Shown here: positions 33,034 through 44,103 of the stretch, piece by piece
Layout of the letters: each line of letters begins with the position of its first letter
How positions within the stretch are numbered: position 1 is the stretch's first letter
Origin: Conidiobolus incongruus B7586
Lineage: Eukaryota > Entomophthoromycota > Entomophthoromycetes > Entomophthorales > Conidiobolaceae
Reading direction: 5' to 3'
DNA length: 44,763 bases
Assembly (NCBI GenBank): GCA_000697335.1
Contig: JNEM01013511.1
Location: 1 to 44,763 of the forward strand
The notes under the pieces: generated by a model
The model's input: only the letters and a program-made list of their open reading frames with translations
Told to the model about the DNA's origin: nothing
Database searches by the model: none
Position numbers and translations under genes: made by a program

Positions 33034-36000
33034 ATGACTATATCACGGAATATTGTTCTCTTATTATATCTTTTGAGTAAATCTCAAGCGAATGATAGTT
33101 CACCTTTAGGAAATCCCATTAAGCCAATACAGAGAGCTTTTCACACAGCGGTTGGTATAAATGATATGATGATAGTGTTTGGAGGAATAACGGATAACAA
33201 AACAGATAACCCTTTACAAGCTACAGCTATCAACGAGCTGATAGTGTTTGATATCAATAAGAAGCAGTGGTATAAGCCTACTACAACTGGCGATGTGCCT
33301 GCTATGAAATTTCATTCTGCAACAAATCTTCCTAATTCTTCCTTTATGTACGTGTATAATTCAAATCCAACTGGACCATCTATTTATTTTTTGGATTCAA
33401 ACAATTGGAGCTGGTCGTCGTTCAGAAACAATACAAGTAGTCATTCAACGGGAATGATAGGCGCTACCATCAATGGAGTCAGTTACAAAGATAAAAAATC
33501 AGGTCAGGATAAGCAATCCTTGATCATCTATGGTGGACAGTCTCAAAACTCGAACGGTCAATCCAGCTTTTCCGCGGGGTCTTCAATTTATGATTTTTAT
33601 TTAATAAATTCCCAACAACCTGATGAGAATCCAAGTGGGGAGGCATTTAGCTTTCATGCATCTTGTGCATTTCCAAAATATAACATGCTGATCACCTTTG
33701 GAGGTGTTAATACACAAGGTAAAATAACCAATACGTTAAATCAGCTCAGCTACAATGTACCCCAGCCATACCTTAATAAGCCCGTCGAAAACAATCCTGC
33801 ACCAAGGAAGTCTGCGACTTTAACCTGCGTTGACGGAAAGGGGATTATGTGGGGCGGTGCTAAAGAAAACTGGCAAGGTATAGGTGATCAGGGCTTTGAG
33901 TTAAATATGATAGTGAATTCAGCGGATGACTCAGTGGTAAAATCTTATTGGAGAACTCTTGAGTTTAAGAACGCTGGTGATGCTCCTTCTTCCAGGATCG
34001 GCCACTCTGCGGTTGCATTTGGAGACAAGATCTATATATATGGAGGTATTTTGGATAGTGGTAACTCTGATCCTTCCACTGTATATATCCTAGACACTAC
34101 GAATTATAGTTGGAGCAAAATTACTCCAAAATCCTCCGGCTCATCATCAGATGACTCTGGTTCATCCAATTCCAGCAAGAATCCTACAACCAGCACCACT
34201 GTCATTGTAACCTCTGTTCTAGTTTCGGTCTTTGGTATTATTGCCATGGCGGTATGCCTTGCATTCGGTCTCAGACGCTGGCGAAAGAAGAAGGGTCAAA
34301 ACCGCCAAATTATTCCGAATGACTTCTCAAGTCCAGATGACGAGGAACCCAAGCGCATGTCAGCAATACCACCTGGTTTCCCTCCATCCGCTACCTCTTC
34401 GGGACTTCCTCTGACACATATGAACCCGTCATCTACATTATCTCCCTCTTATTATCGATCTAGTGGCCACATCTCAATGGAGTCAGATCTCTCTGATCAA
34501 ATACCATTTGAATCTGGGTCCCCTACCCTTCCTCAAACTCTGGCCATCAATCCTATCTCCCCAGTAAACCACAATGTCCAAATGATGTCCAGGTCAACTA
34601 ACCTCCATCAGAATCTCAGGGCAATCCCTACACACGTCGACCAACAACCCACTCAAGCCGATTACTTCAGTCCCCTTGAGCAGATTGCAAGACTTCAACA
34701 CGATATGTCATCTATCTCTACACCAGAAACCCCTAGATGGCCCGTGGAAAATAACACTGACCTTTTTGAGCAATCTGTTACTGGTCGTCGATCCTTTAGA
34801 GATAACTTGAGCTCCACCTTGGATTCAGAGCATATTGTTCATGAAACTTTTTCATATCCAATGTCTGAAACAACTCTTTTCTCACAAAGGCGTTCTGTCG
34901 TCATGACCTCGCCTCTACTCTCTCCTAACTCTCCTCTCTACAATCTTCTGAGCAAGAAGTATACAATCATGAATTACTCATTACCCATGGATCGTGAATT
35001 TGGATTTCATCAGCCTATATCAGTATCTGCAATCAACCCTGCTACGCTCTTGCCAGTCACTATTTGGATCTATAATTCGCCCATTCCCTTTGAAAACGAC
35101 TTGGAAATCATTCAACATCTCGAAGGTCCATTTGTCTTGAACCTTGTTGATCAGTTCACTCTCAAGCCTACTCCCAACTCTAGTTACTACATCATTGTTC
35201 AGGAGCGCAGTCACGTCACGTTGGCTGAAGCACTGGTCTCTCTTACCCAGCCTTTATCAGACATTGAAGTCAGGTCAATCTGTCAGCAAATTGTTGAATG
35301 TCTCAGTTACTGCCACTCTAAGGGCTATATCGTTGGTGATTTGAAGCCTAGTAGATTCTCTTTCGTGTGTCATGACAATCAACCCATCAGACTAGTACTT
35401 AACTCTATTGAGGGCTGTGTTTCTTTCAACACTGAATTGGATAGACCCTCTCTTCCAAGACATTGCTCTCCTGAGCTTGCCAAAACATATCCTCTTTCAA
35501 GCTCTGAAATTGCATTGGCTCATCCCAGTATGGATATGTGGGCTTTAGGTTGTCTTTTATATGAACTCTACACTTGTCAGCCTTTATTTGATCCAACATT
35601 ATCGCCTGACCAGCTTATTGAGTTCTTGAGTCAACCCGAATCCCCCAGCTTCACCCTTTCGAATGGTGTCAAGTGGGCTCAAGGTGGTGAAGGTCTCAGA
35701 TGGCCTCAAAATGCATCGCTCAAAGGCGAAGCTAACGAGATTCTCGAATGTTTATTAGCATCTCAGCCAGAATCTCGTCTTTCAGCTTTAGATCTCCTCG
35801 AAACAGAATTTTTGCAATCGCTTAATCGTGTAGATTATAATAGTGCTCAAGGCAGTTTGAGTGTTCTGGGATCTCCAGCATTGCCTTTGCAAGCTTTTGA
35901 ATGTAAATTCGGTCCTACTTTGAGAATGAGTGTTTTACAGTTGAGACAGCAGTTAACATCGACTTGCGAGGTGCATATCCCGAGATTACCCGTAATTACC

Positions 36001-36630
36001 CTTGGTCCTGAAGCTGGCGACAATTGGGAGAATCCAAGATCTTGGAGCAGTAATACATTCGTTCTCCATTTCCTCTGTGAGCACGATGATATGCTTCATT
36101 TCACCCAACACCCAGGCTATCCCATCATCCACCCCAAGAAATTCTTCAGAAGATCCGGTGTCTTTCTATCTATCACATCTAAACTTATTTCGCTATATCT
36201 TGTCCCTGAAATGTACGACCTGTACAATACGACGTTACCAGCAATGCAAACCATCTTACGCCACTATCCTACTGAGCACCACGTCTTCTTCGACAAATTT
36301 GCTAATAGTCTCGTTGCATTTTGTCGTTCCGAATGTATCCCTGAATTACGTAGCTCTGCTGAACAACTCGCTCACCTCCCGGAAGAGTTTGAGCCTTTGA
36401 GCAGCAAACCATGGTCCCTCTGGGTCAATTTATCCCGCCAAGTGATTTCCATCTCCCGCTACCAAGGTCTTAAATCTATCCAAGAGTTACTGGGATTGGA
36501 ATGGAATCATCAATGCCAAGAAATTGGCCATCTGCACTACGAACTCACTAGACCTTCCAGTATCCTTGAAGTAGGAAATGCCCTAAGTTCTAGATGGAGA
36601 GGTTGGAAATGTGACAAGCATTCCAATTAA
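33034..36630 (+). CDS. Kelch-repeat transmembrane pseudokinase (receptor-like)
   Basis: This is a single-exon gene of 1198 residues. A TTG three codons earlier is in frame, but ATG at 33034 is the sensible start because it opens a signal peptide (about 1-19, IVLLLYLL). Residues about 25-360 form a kelch propeller, with repeated hydrophobic-GG motifs (MIVFGGI, LITFGGV, IYIYGGI) and RIGHSAV-type strands. A Ser-rich stalk (about 365-388) is followed by one transmembrane helix (about 390-413) and RRWRKKK, so the propeller should be outside the cell. A disordered Ser/Pro-rich stretch (about 420-640) leads to a protein-kinase fold (about 642-930). It keeps DMWALGCLLYELY and the loop Asp769 (GDLKPS). 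The VAIK lysine is lost (VTIWIY), the loop Asn is Arg774, and the DFG Asp is absent (LVLNSIEG), so it is probably a pseudokinase. Residues 930-1198 are not recognised. The role is inferred: a surface sensor whose intracellular part acts as a scaffold. Confidence 0.88.
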   Translation: MTISRNIVLLLYLLSKSQANDSSPLGNPIKPIQRAFHTAVGINDMMIVFGGITDNKTDNPLQATAINELIVFDINKKQWYKPTTTGDVPAMKFHSATNLPNSSFMYVYNSNPTGPSIYFLDSNNWSWSSFRNNTSSHSTGMIGATINGVSYKDKKSGQDKQSLIIYGGQSQNSNGQSSFSAGSSIYDFYLINSQQPDENPSGEAFSFHASCAFPKYNMLITFGGVNTQGKITNTLNQLSYNVPQPYLNKPVENNPAPRKSATLTCVDGKGIMWGGAKENWQGIGDQGFELNMIVNSADDSVVKSYWRTLEFKNAGDAPSSRIGHSAVAFGDKIYIYGGILDSGNSDPSTVYILDTTNYSWSKITPKSSGSSSDDSGSSNSSKNPTTSTTVIVTSVLVSVFGIIAMAVCLAFGLRRWRKKKGQNRQIIPNDFSSPDDEEPKRMSAIPPGFPPSATSSGLPLTHMNPSSTLSPSYYRSSGHISMESDLSDQIPFESGSPTLPQTLAINPISPVNHNVQMMSRSTNLHQNLRAIPTHVDQQPTQADYFSPLEQIARLQHDMSSISTPETPRWPVENNTDLFEQSVTGRRSFRDNLSSTLDSEHIVHETFSYPMSETTLFSQRRSVVMTSPLLSPNSPLYNLLSKKYTIMNYSLPMDREFGFHQPISVSAINPATLLPVTIWIYNSPIPFENDLEIIQHLEGPFVLNLVDQFTLKPTPNSSYYIIVQERSHVTLAEALVSLTQPLSDIEVRSICQQIVECLSYCHSKGYIVGDLKPSRFSFVCHDNQPIRLVLNSIEGCVSFNTELDRPSLPRHCSPELAKTYPLSSSEIALAHPSMDMWALGCLLYELYTCQPLFDPTLSPDQLIEFLSQPESPSFTLSNGVKWAQGGEGLRWPQNASLKGEANEILECLLASQPESRLSALDLLETEFLQSLNRVDYNSAQGSLSVLGSPALPLQAFECKFGPTLRMSVLQLRQQLTSTCEVHIPRLPVITLGPEAGDNWENPRSWSSNTFVLHFLCEHDDMLHFTQHPGYPIIHPKKFFRRSGVFLSITSKLISLYLVPEMYDLYNTTLPAMQTILRHYPTEHHVFFDKFANSLVAFCRSECIPELRSSAEQLAHLPEEFEPLSSKPWSLWVNLSRQVISISRYQGLKSIQELLGLEWNHQCQEIGHLHYELTRPSSILEVGNALSSRWRGWKCDKHSN

Positions 36631-37235
36631 AATTTTTTACTAACTTAGCATCATCTATCATTAATTATTTATCATTCATCATTCTTTAATTAATATTTAA
36701 AAATAATAAAAATTTGGTTTTTATTTAATTTTAGTTTGAGTTTTAGCAAACCATTTTTATTATCTTTGATAACCTAACTATTCATTTAAATAGCTAATAC
36801 TTAAGTCATTCTACAATAAATTCCTGTTCAACTCAATGAATTGAATATATATTTTGTTGATTTTTTTGTTTGATATTGGTTTTTATCCAAGTCATAACAG
36901 GAAGAGCAATTAATAGTGTATCTATTGGTTATATTAATATATATTATATATCAATAAATTTCAATTATTATTAATTTCTAAATTGTAAATCAAATGTTGG
37001 TAGAATTCAATAATATATTTGTTTATAATAATTATAAATACATATTATAGCTATTATTTTTTATAACTTAGTGATAATAATATTTAATACTTTATAGATA
37101 TTTTGAATATTAAGATTATATTAAATATTTTTTTAATATTAATTTAAAATAATTATTTTAAATAGAAATATAATATTAAATACTAAATGATTTACACAGT
37201 TAATAGGTATATCACATGCTAAAATAGGTAAATTA
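36631..37235. other. AT-rich 3' flank of the pseudokinase gene
   Basis: It contains an AATAAA-type signal near 36705 and otherwise nothing recognisable. Confidence 0.5.
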
Positions 37236-38173
37236 TTACTTTAAATTTAAAATAATGGGAAATTTTTTAATTTCTGATTTTTCAAACATATTATTAATTT
37301 GAAATAAATAATTATATATAAAGTTAATAAGAAATTATATATTTTTAAAAAATATATATATATACATATATAATAATTTTTTTGATTAAAAAATTAATTT
37401 TTTAAAACTGGTTGTTTAATTTAATTATATTTAAACTAAATAGTAATTATCAAAAGTATTTTATTTTAATATTAGTAAAACTTAACTATAAACCTTTTAA
37501 AATTATTTAAAATTTATAAGTAGCTTTTAATAATAAAATATTATCTAAATTAATAATTTATTGTTAGGTAAACTTTATTTTAAAATTAAAAGAGAAATTA
37601 TTTAAAACTTGTTAAAATTTAAAAAATTAACTTTAACTATTATTTTTTCAATTATTAATAAAATAAAAAAATATATTAAAAAACATCTTTTTATTTTAGT
37701 TAAAAAATTATCTAAACACTTTAATATTAGTTTTATAAGTATTTTATATATATTAAAGTTTAAACTTAAATTAATAAATAAAAATATAAAATAAATACTT
37801 TATAATTTAATTAATGCTTAAAAAAATTAAAGTAATTATTATTAAATAAAACTTACTAAAATATTATTAGAAACTTAAACTTTTATAGTAAATAATTATA
37901 ATTAATTAATCTTAAATTTTTATGTATAATCTTTTATTAAAACATAAATCAAAATGTTAAATTAAGTTAAATTAACCTTCTCTATAAATCCCTTTAAATA
38001 AATATTTTATTAATAAGTAAATGTTAATTATTATAATAGATTATAATAGTATATACTATTCTTATTTAATTTTTAAAGGAAAATTAATTAATAATAAACT
38101 TTATATTGTTTTTTTAAATAAAAATATTTTTAATTAATATTTTTAATATAATTTAAAAAAACTTTATTATTTT

Positions 38174-38420
38174 TGTTGGGATTTAAACTTGCTTAATTAG
38201 GAGGAATCTTGTAAAAAAATATAAAGTATCAGGTAAAAAAGCCAAAAAGGTAAGTAAAAGATAAAAAAAAATAAAGTTAAAGTTAATAGAAATAGAAGAG
38301 AGGATTTATTTAAGAAAATCAGATAGTTTAAATATTTCAAACTTATCAAACAGTGGCTTATAAAATAGATTATCTAGAATATCACTAGTTTTTAAAACAA
38401 GGAGTTAAAATACTCCCTCA
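38174..38420 (-). repeat. TRIM long terminal repeat, left copy (3' LTR in element orientation)
   Basis: This is a 247-bp direct repeat partner of 38887-39134. Confidence 0.85.
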
Positions 38421-38886
38421 TTACCTTATCTTTTTAAAGCTGAAGTTCCATCCAGCTTAAATCAAAAATCTTTTGATTTGATAATTAGCTAAAAGGTAAA
38501 GAATATCCCCACACTCATTATACTACTAAAGAAACAAAAAAAATAGGTAGGCTATAAATACTTAGAGACAAAATAATAAATATATACAAAATGATAAATT
38601 CAAATAAAAAGAGATAAACAAAAGCCAGGTGATATATTAACCTAGTAATTCACAAAAAAATAAATGGACTAGTTTTGAAGGTATGAGATTAATAACTTAA
38701 GCAAAAGTTTATAAGCTTAGGATTATTACCTACTATGTGAAAATTCTAGAATAGGTAAGGTAAAGAAAAGAAATATAAAAGTCTTGAGATAAAGGTACAA
38801 GGTAAGATATTATAAATTAGATGATTATCTTAACTGGATTAACTGTTTTTAAGATGTCTACAGTAATCCCTAGTGGAATCACCACT

Positions 38887-39134
38887 TGTTGGGGCTTAAA
38901 CTTGCTTTATTAGGAAGAATCCTATAAAAAAATATAAAGTATCAGGCAAAAGAGCCAAAAAGGTAAGTAAAAGATAAAGAAAAAGTAAAGTTAAAGTTAA
39001 TAGAAATAGAAGAGAGGGTTTATTTAAGAAAGTTTGATAGTTTAAATATTTCAAACTCATTAAATAGTGGCTTATAAAATAGATTATCTAGAATATCACT
39101 AGTTCTTAGAATAAAGAGTTAAAATACTCCCTCA
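38887..39134 (-). repeat. TRIM long terminal repeat, right copy (5' LTR in element orientation)
   Basis: This is a 248-bp direct repeat partner of 38174-38420, adjoining the putative primer-binding site. Confidence 0.85.
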
Positions 39135-39521
39135 TTTTACATAATAATGGTAAAATACATATATTTAAAACTATAAAAAACTTTCTAATTAAAAATAACT
39201 AGAAAAAACTACTACATCTAGTATACTCTTTAGATTATAACTTATGTGGTTATAATTACTTTAGGTAAATAAAAAACCAACTTATAAGAAAAAAAATTAT
39301 TACAAGAAAATTTAATTAGTTTATAAAATATTAAATTTCAATCTTTAATAAAAAATTATTTTTTAGGTGTTAAATCTTTGTTAAAAGTATAACAAAAGGT
39401 GATTAATAATAAAAGAAACTATTAAATTTATATTATATATTTATTTTTATATATTATATATCAAAATGATTATTTATTTTCAATTATAAAAATTTCCCAT
39501 TATTGAAATTATAGAGTAATA

Positions 39522-40757
39522 GAAAATATTTTGAACATTCAATATTAAATATTATAAAAAAATCTATAGATATAAATCATTTAATTTTGGTTCATTAGAA
39601 GATAGTATTAGTTTTAGATATAGTTAACAATATACTATATTCAATGCATTGATATAATATATCACTCTTAATAGAAATTTAAAATAATTCAAAAATTTTT
39701 GTCAAGGTATTTAAATCAATTTATATTTCATCAACTAATCTGGTTATATATTATGCAAGTGCATAAAATAGTAATTTAACTCAGTAAACTTCAAATAAAA
39801 CATTCGATACTAATTCATAATACTCAATGTAGTTATAATAAATTTGGCAATTTCTCAATATAATATATAAATTATGAATTATCATAACTGTTTAAACTCT
39901 CTAAGCCCAGAAATTTATATTTTTGAAAATTTAAAAAGTAATTTCATTAGTTATTATTTTTGATTCCTATTTGAAAACAAAATATTTTCAAATATCAAAT
40001 TTTGAGAAATGCTGAAATAATGTATTTTGAAATTCAAAATGATTAAAAAAATAATAGGAATATTAATTAAGTATCATTTTGAAATTATTTAGTATAAAAT
40101 TTAACTGTATTAACCTAATTTTAGTTGAATTCTTTAGTTTATTAATTTATTCAAATTAATTCATTATTCATTATATTTAAAATAGCGAATTTTTGATTCT
40201 TTTTTAATATTTTATATTTTGGTGTAGTTTTAAATTAGTAGAACGTGCAATAATATTAATAATTTTATATGTTGAATAATAAAATATAATAAAAGAAAGT
40301 GTTTCATTATTGATAGTTATATCACTGGCTATAAATACATTGATTATTATGTGAATGATAATATCGTTTGTATAATATGATCCTTTGAATTAGCTGATCT
40401 TTGGTCCAGAATAAATGATCGTAGATCTTTATCATTGTAGGGTATTATACCTTGAAAATAAATCCAAACACTCTCACATGCTTGGATACCATTATATACC
40501 AATTAAGAAACTATCTTAACGTAATACAAGCAATTATATGATAGTCAAATGGAATTAAAACTGGAAATTTAGTTTTATAATAGTATGAGCTAAATGTTTA
40601 AATACTACAATATTCAAAATTGTAATTAATATTTGAATAAACAAATCATTCAATGAAATTGGACTAAAATCTTTAATTGAGTAAGAGATGATCATTTTAA
40701 GGATTTTGATTTCTCCAACTTGACCAATTGATCCAACTCAATCCAATATTAATTTGT
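39522..40757. other. AT-rich spacer upstream of the fifth GH72 gene
   Basis: No gene was seen. The last 350 bp are somewhat richer in G+C and probably contain the upstream promoter of the GH72 gene. Confidence 0.5.
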
Positions 40758-40781
40758 TATAAATTGGAGTGGTGTCATACT
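40758..40781 (+). promoter_or_regulatory. TATA box of the fifth GH72 gene
   Basis: TATAAATT (40758-40765) followed by GG is the same 8-mer as in the minus-strand copies. The hexamer 10 bp further on is CATACT rather than CCAGTA. It lies only 54 bp before the ATG, so the leader would be about 36 nt instead of about 113. Confidence 0.5.
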
Positions 40782-40811
40782 TAGAATGTGTTTTGGTTTG
40801 ATTTTTTTATC

Positions 40812-42314
40812 ATGAAGTTGATCTTGAGTTTGTTGGGTTTGATACCTTCGATACTGGCTATTGATCCTATCGTTATTAAAGGATCTAAATTTTTTAATTC
40901 TAAAACAGGAGAGGAGTTTATCATTAAAGGTGTTGCATATCAACCAGGAGGCTCTGGTAAACAAGACCCAATTGCAAATACTGCTCAATTAGCAAATGCC
41001 ATTCCTTTGTTCAAGGAATTGGGTATCAATACGATCCGCGTATATGAAGCCTATCCTAATCTTGACCATGACAAGGGAATGAAGATGCTAGCTGATGCTG
41101 GTATCTACTTGATTTTAGATTTATCTAATCCTAAATCTTCTGTAAACCGTGAGAACCCCAAATACGATACTACCATTCTTAAAGCATTCATGGATAAAGC
41201 TGATGCTTTTGCCAAATATGACAACACTTTGGCCTACTTCGCTGGAAATGAAGTGAACAATGATGTAACCAACACGGATGCCAATCCTTTTGTTAAAGCT
41301 ATGATCCGAGATATGAAAGCACATATGAAGGCTCAATCAAGGTATATCCCCATTGGTTATGCTAATAATGATGATGCCAAGACTCTTCTAAATATTGTCA
41401 ACTACTTCAACTGTGGACCTCAAGAAGAGCGCATAGATTTCTTCGGTTATAACATCTATTCATGGTGTGGTGATTCCGATATGAAAAAATCTGGCTATGA
41501 TAAGAAGACCAAGATGTTTGAGAATTATGGTATTCCTGTCTTCTTTTCCGAATATGGATGTAATCAACCCCAACCTCGTAAATTTGGAGATGTCCCAGCT
41601 TTATACTCTGAACCAATGAGTAGTGTTTTCGCAGGTGGTTTAATCTATGAATTCACTGATGAAGAGAACAATTATGGTTTAACTAAGGTCGATGGAAATA
41701 ATTTCTCAAAATTGAAAGACTTTGATACTTATAAAAAACAGCTCAGTAAAGTCAGTCCTAAACTTACTAATATAAACAAATATAATCCAGCCAATACTGA
41801 TGGATCCAAATGCCCCGCTTCAGGGTCCAACTGGAAGGCTTCAAATACTCTCCCCCCTACCCCCTCTGAGGACACGTGTAGTTGTTTAATGAAAACTTAC
41901 AACTGTGTTGTTTCTAAATCTTTCAATGTCACTGATGAAAAGAACAATGCTGGAGAAATCTTTAAATATGCTTGCGGTGAAGGAGGAGTAGACTGTACTC
42001 GCTTGAATGCTAATGGTGAAAAAGGTACCTATGGTGATTTATCATTTTGTGATCCTGCGACTCAGCTTAGCTATGCATTAAACGCAATGTATCTCAAATC
42101 CAAAAACAAGGACACTTGCACCAGTAAGGGAGTCGGAACAGTCAATACTCCTTCCGAAAAAGATGAAGGCAAGTGCTTGTCTAAAGCTCCTAACCTAGGA
42201 AAGAAAGCTTCAGACAATACTAATGTTGGTGGTAGTAGTAGCAATAGTCAATACGTGCTCCCACCTTTTACTTTCCTGGCTGTCGCTACATTCATTACCG
42301 CCCTCTTTATTTAA
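40812..42314 (+). CDS. GPI-anchored 1,3-beta-glucanosyltransferase (GH72-CBM43), copy 5, divergent
   Basis: The 500-residue protein starts at ATG 40812. The open frame extends upstream to a GTG at 40788, but only the ATG gives a clean signal peptide (about 1-16, LILSLLGLIPSILA). The GH72 domain has acid/base Glu147 (AYFAGNEVNND) and nucleophile Glu247 (FFSEYGCNQ), followed by CBM43 (about 332-462), a short Ser/Asn/Gly linker (NTNVGGSSSNS) and a GPI signal ending ATFITALFI. Protein identity to copies 1-4 is high, yet synonymous positions and the leader differ throughout. This copy therefore split earlier and has not shared the recent homogenisation of the minus-strand set. It is on the opposite strand, separated from them by CSN8 and the pseudokinase gene. 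No intron is needed. Confidence 0.95.
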   Translation: MKLILSLLGLIPSILAIDPIVIKGSKFFNSKTGEEFIIKGVAYQPGGSGKQDPIANTAQLANAIPLFKELGINTIRVYEAYPNLDHDKGMKMLADAGIYLILDLSNPKSSVNRENPKYDTTILKAFMDKADAFAKYDNTLAYFAGNEVNNDVTNTDANPFVKAMIRDMKAHMKAQSRYIPIGYANNDDAKTLLNIVNYFNCGPQEERIDFFGYNIYSWCGDSDMKKSGYDKKTKMFENYGIPVFFSEYGCNQPQPRKFGDVPALYSEPMSSVFAGGLIYEFTDEENNYGLTKVDGNNFSKLKDFDTYKKQLSKVSPKLTNINKYNPANTDGSKCPASGSNWKASNTLPPTPSEDTCSCLMKTYNCVVSKSFNVTDEKNNAGEIFKYACGEGGVDCTRLNANGEKGTYGDLSFCDPATQLSYALNAMYLKSKNKDTCTSKGVGTVNTPSEKDEGKCLSKAPNLGKKASDNTNVGGSSSNSQYVLPPFTFLAVATFITALFI

Positions 42315-44103
42315 TTGATTCACAGCATTTCCGGTTTAACCATATTTGATAGGTATTAATCGCATATTTTAGATAATGTGTACATTGCAATCTTAATTTT
42401 CAATTCATAAATTTTGATAAATATATAAAATCTTTTACTAAAAACAGATAAAAATATATTAAAGTTTAATATAAATTTAATATTCTGAAATCAATTAATT
42501 ATGAATTCATGTTTCACTTTCAAAGAATGTTGGGAGTAAGATATTAAAATTATAAATTTAAACCATTAAATCTCAGTCCAAATTAATAATATTAGAAATT
42601 ATTTTTTGTACTTATTATTTTTTGAAGTTAATACAGTGGAATATATTTTATATAGGTAAAATTTTTTATATTCTTTTTTATAAAATTAATAAAAGTTATT
42701 GATGTTATTGTAAAATTCTATTTTAAATTTTAAGACTCGATGTTTGAAATTGACTATAATATTAAAAAAGAAAAATATATTAATAATGATATTATTGTAA
42801 CTATTTTTAAAAACATATATTATCCATTTTAAACTATTCTATATGGTACTTTAAATCTGAAATGATTTCAAAAGTTATTCAAACAATAAAATGATTGATT
42901 TTAACTATGTAAAACATTATATTCAGACTAAACTTTAACTGTTGTATTTGATATTTAAGTGAATAATTATTTTTGAAAATTGACATTGAATTATTAAAAT
43001 AATAACATCATATATCTAAAAGTGATATATAGAATAATACCATTTTAATAAATTGGCATTAAAATCAAAGACTTTGATCTTAGTAAAAAGTGACGAGTAA
43101 ATTGTTGCAATGAAAGTATTATTCTCTATATATTGTACAATGATATTATATTAAGCTGAACATAGTTTAGATGATAAAGAGAAATTGTAATTTAAGCTGT
43201 AATCTCTAGATCACTGGTTTAATTCAAGTTGGTTTGGTTTTGTATATTGAAAATTGGTCTATTTTAATATGAATAAATGTTTTTTATATTTTCTACTTTC
43301 AAACATATAATTTTTTTATAATTTTTGCTTTACACTATATTTAACTTCATTTATATTTTAATATTAATAAATCATTTTCTACAATCAATTTCCTTTTTTA
43401 TTTCTTTTAAGTAATCATTTTACACACCCCTAACTTATAAAGATCGAACTTTTAGGTATCTTGAAATTGTTATATTAAAAAATTTTATATTTTACTCTCA
43501 ATTTAAACTAATCGAAAAGTGTTCAAGTATTTTATTATGTATTATTGTTGGTATTTGGTATTCTATATGAATTTAAAGCTGATGATTTGAGTAATTTTGT
43601 TTAAGGCCCTTTGTTTTCAATATAATAATGTGTTACTATATTTTTTTTATTAATTTTTGTGATTATAGATGCTATTGTGTATATATAAATAGTATGTAAA
43701 TTTTATATCTGAAACTCAGTTAATCATTATCGATGATTTTTTAAAAATATCACAACATATTGTAAAGAATATGAAATATTTATTTTTATATTTACATAAA
43801 CGTTATTTTATTTTTTTCAACATTCATCATGTAACAATAATCATTTTTCAATTACATATTATCAATTTATTTTGTAAATTCCATTTAACTGAACTACAGA
43901 GTGTATACATTATTACACTAATAATTTAATCTTATACATATATTTTGGACTTAGTTGAATTATATTCAAATTTTTGTAAGTACAAGGGACATATCATTCT
44001 TGTTAATTAAATTTGATTTTTCTTAATAAAGTTATTTTATATTGTTATGAATTCTTATCCTATATATAAATATATATATTAACATTTTACTAAAAAGTAT
44101 TTA
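42315..44103. other. AT-rich spacer, no gene seen
   Basis: No coding signal or recognised repeat was seen between the GH72 gene and the last mariner copy. Confidence 0.5.

Larger units (their letters stand above)
38174..39134 (-). mobile_element. TRIM: miniature LTR retrotransposon inserted in mariner copy C
   Basis: Two direct repeats of 247 and 248 bp (38174-38420 and 38887-39134) enclose 466 bp with no coding capacity. The repeats run TG...CA. Orientation is minus: on that strand the LTR is followed after two bases by TGGTGATTCCACTAGG, a plausible tRNA primer-binding site, and the other LTR is preceded by purine-rich AAAAAGATAAGG, a plausible polypurine tract. TTTT flanks both sides (or ATTTT if the element is one base shorter), and the empty site is confirmed by mariner copy B. 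By hand the LTRs differ at about 21 positions plus one indel, nearly all transitions, so it is old. It looks structurally whole. It depends on another element's proteins. Confidence 0.85.
37236..39519 (+). mobile_element. mariner-family transposon relic (copy C), interrupted by a TRIM
   Basis: TA duplications (37234-37235 and 39520-39521) flank inverted ends sharing TTACT...AATAATGGGAAA. The total is 2284 bp; subtracting the 961-bp insertion and its 4-bp duplication leaves 1319 bp, exactly the length of copy B. The open stretch at 37609-37794 encodes the same helix-turn-helix (VKKLSKHFNISFISILYIL). It is more AT-shifted than copy B and non-functional. Confidence 0.9.

Noticed and set aside
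40788-40811. Upstream GTG start for the fifth GH72 gene (and TTG at 33025 for the pseudokinase)
   Set aside because: In both cases the next ATG gives a proper signal peptide, and nuclear fungal genes rarely start at GTG or TTG.
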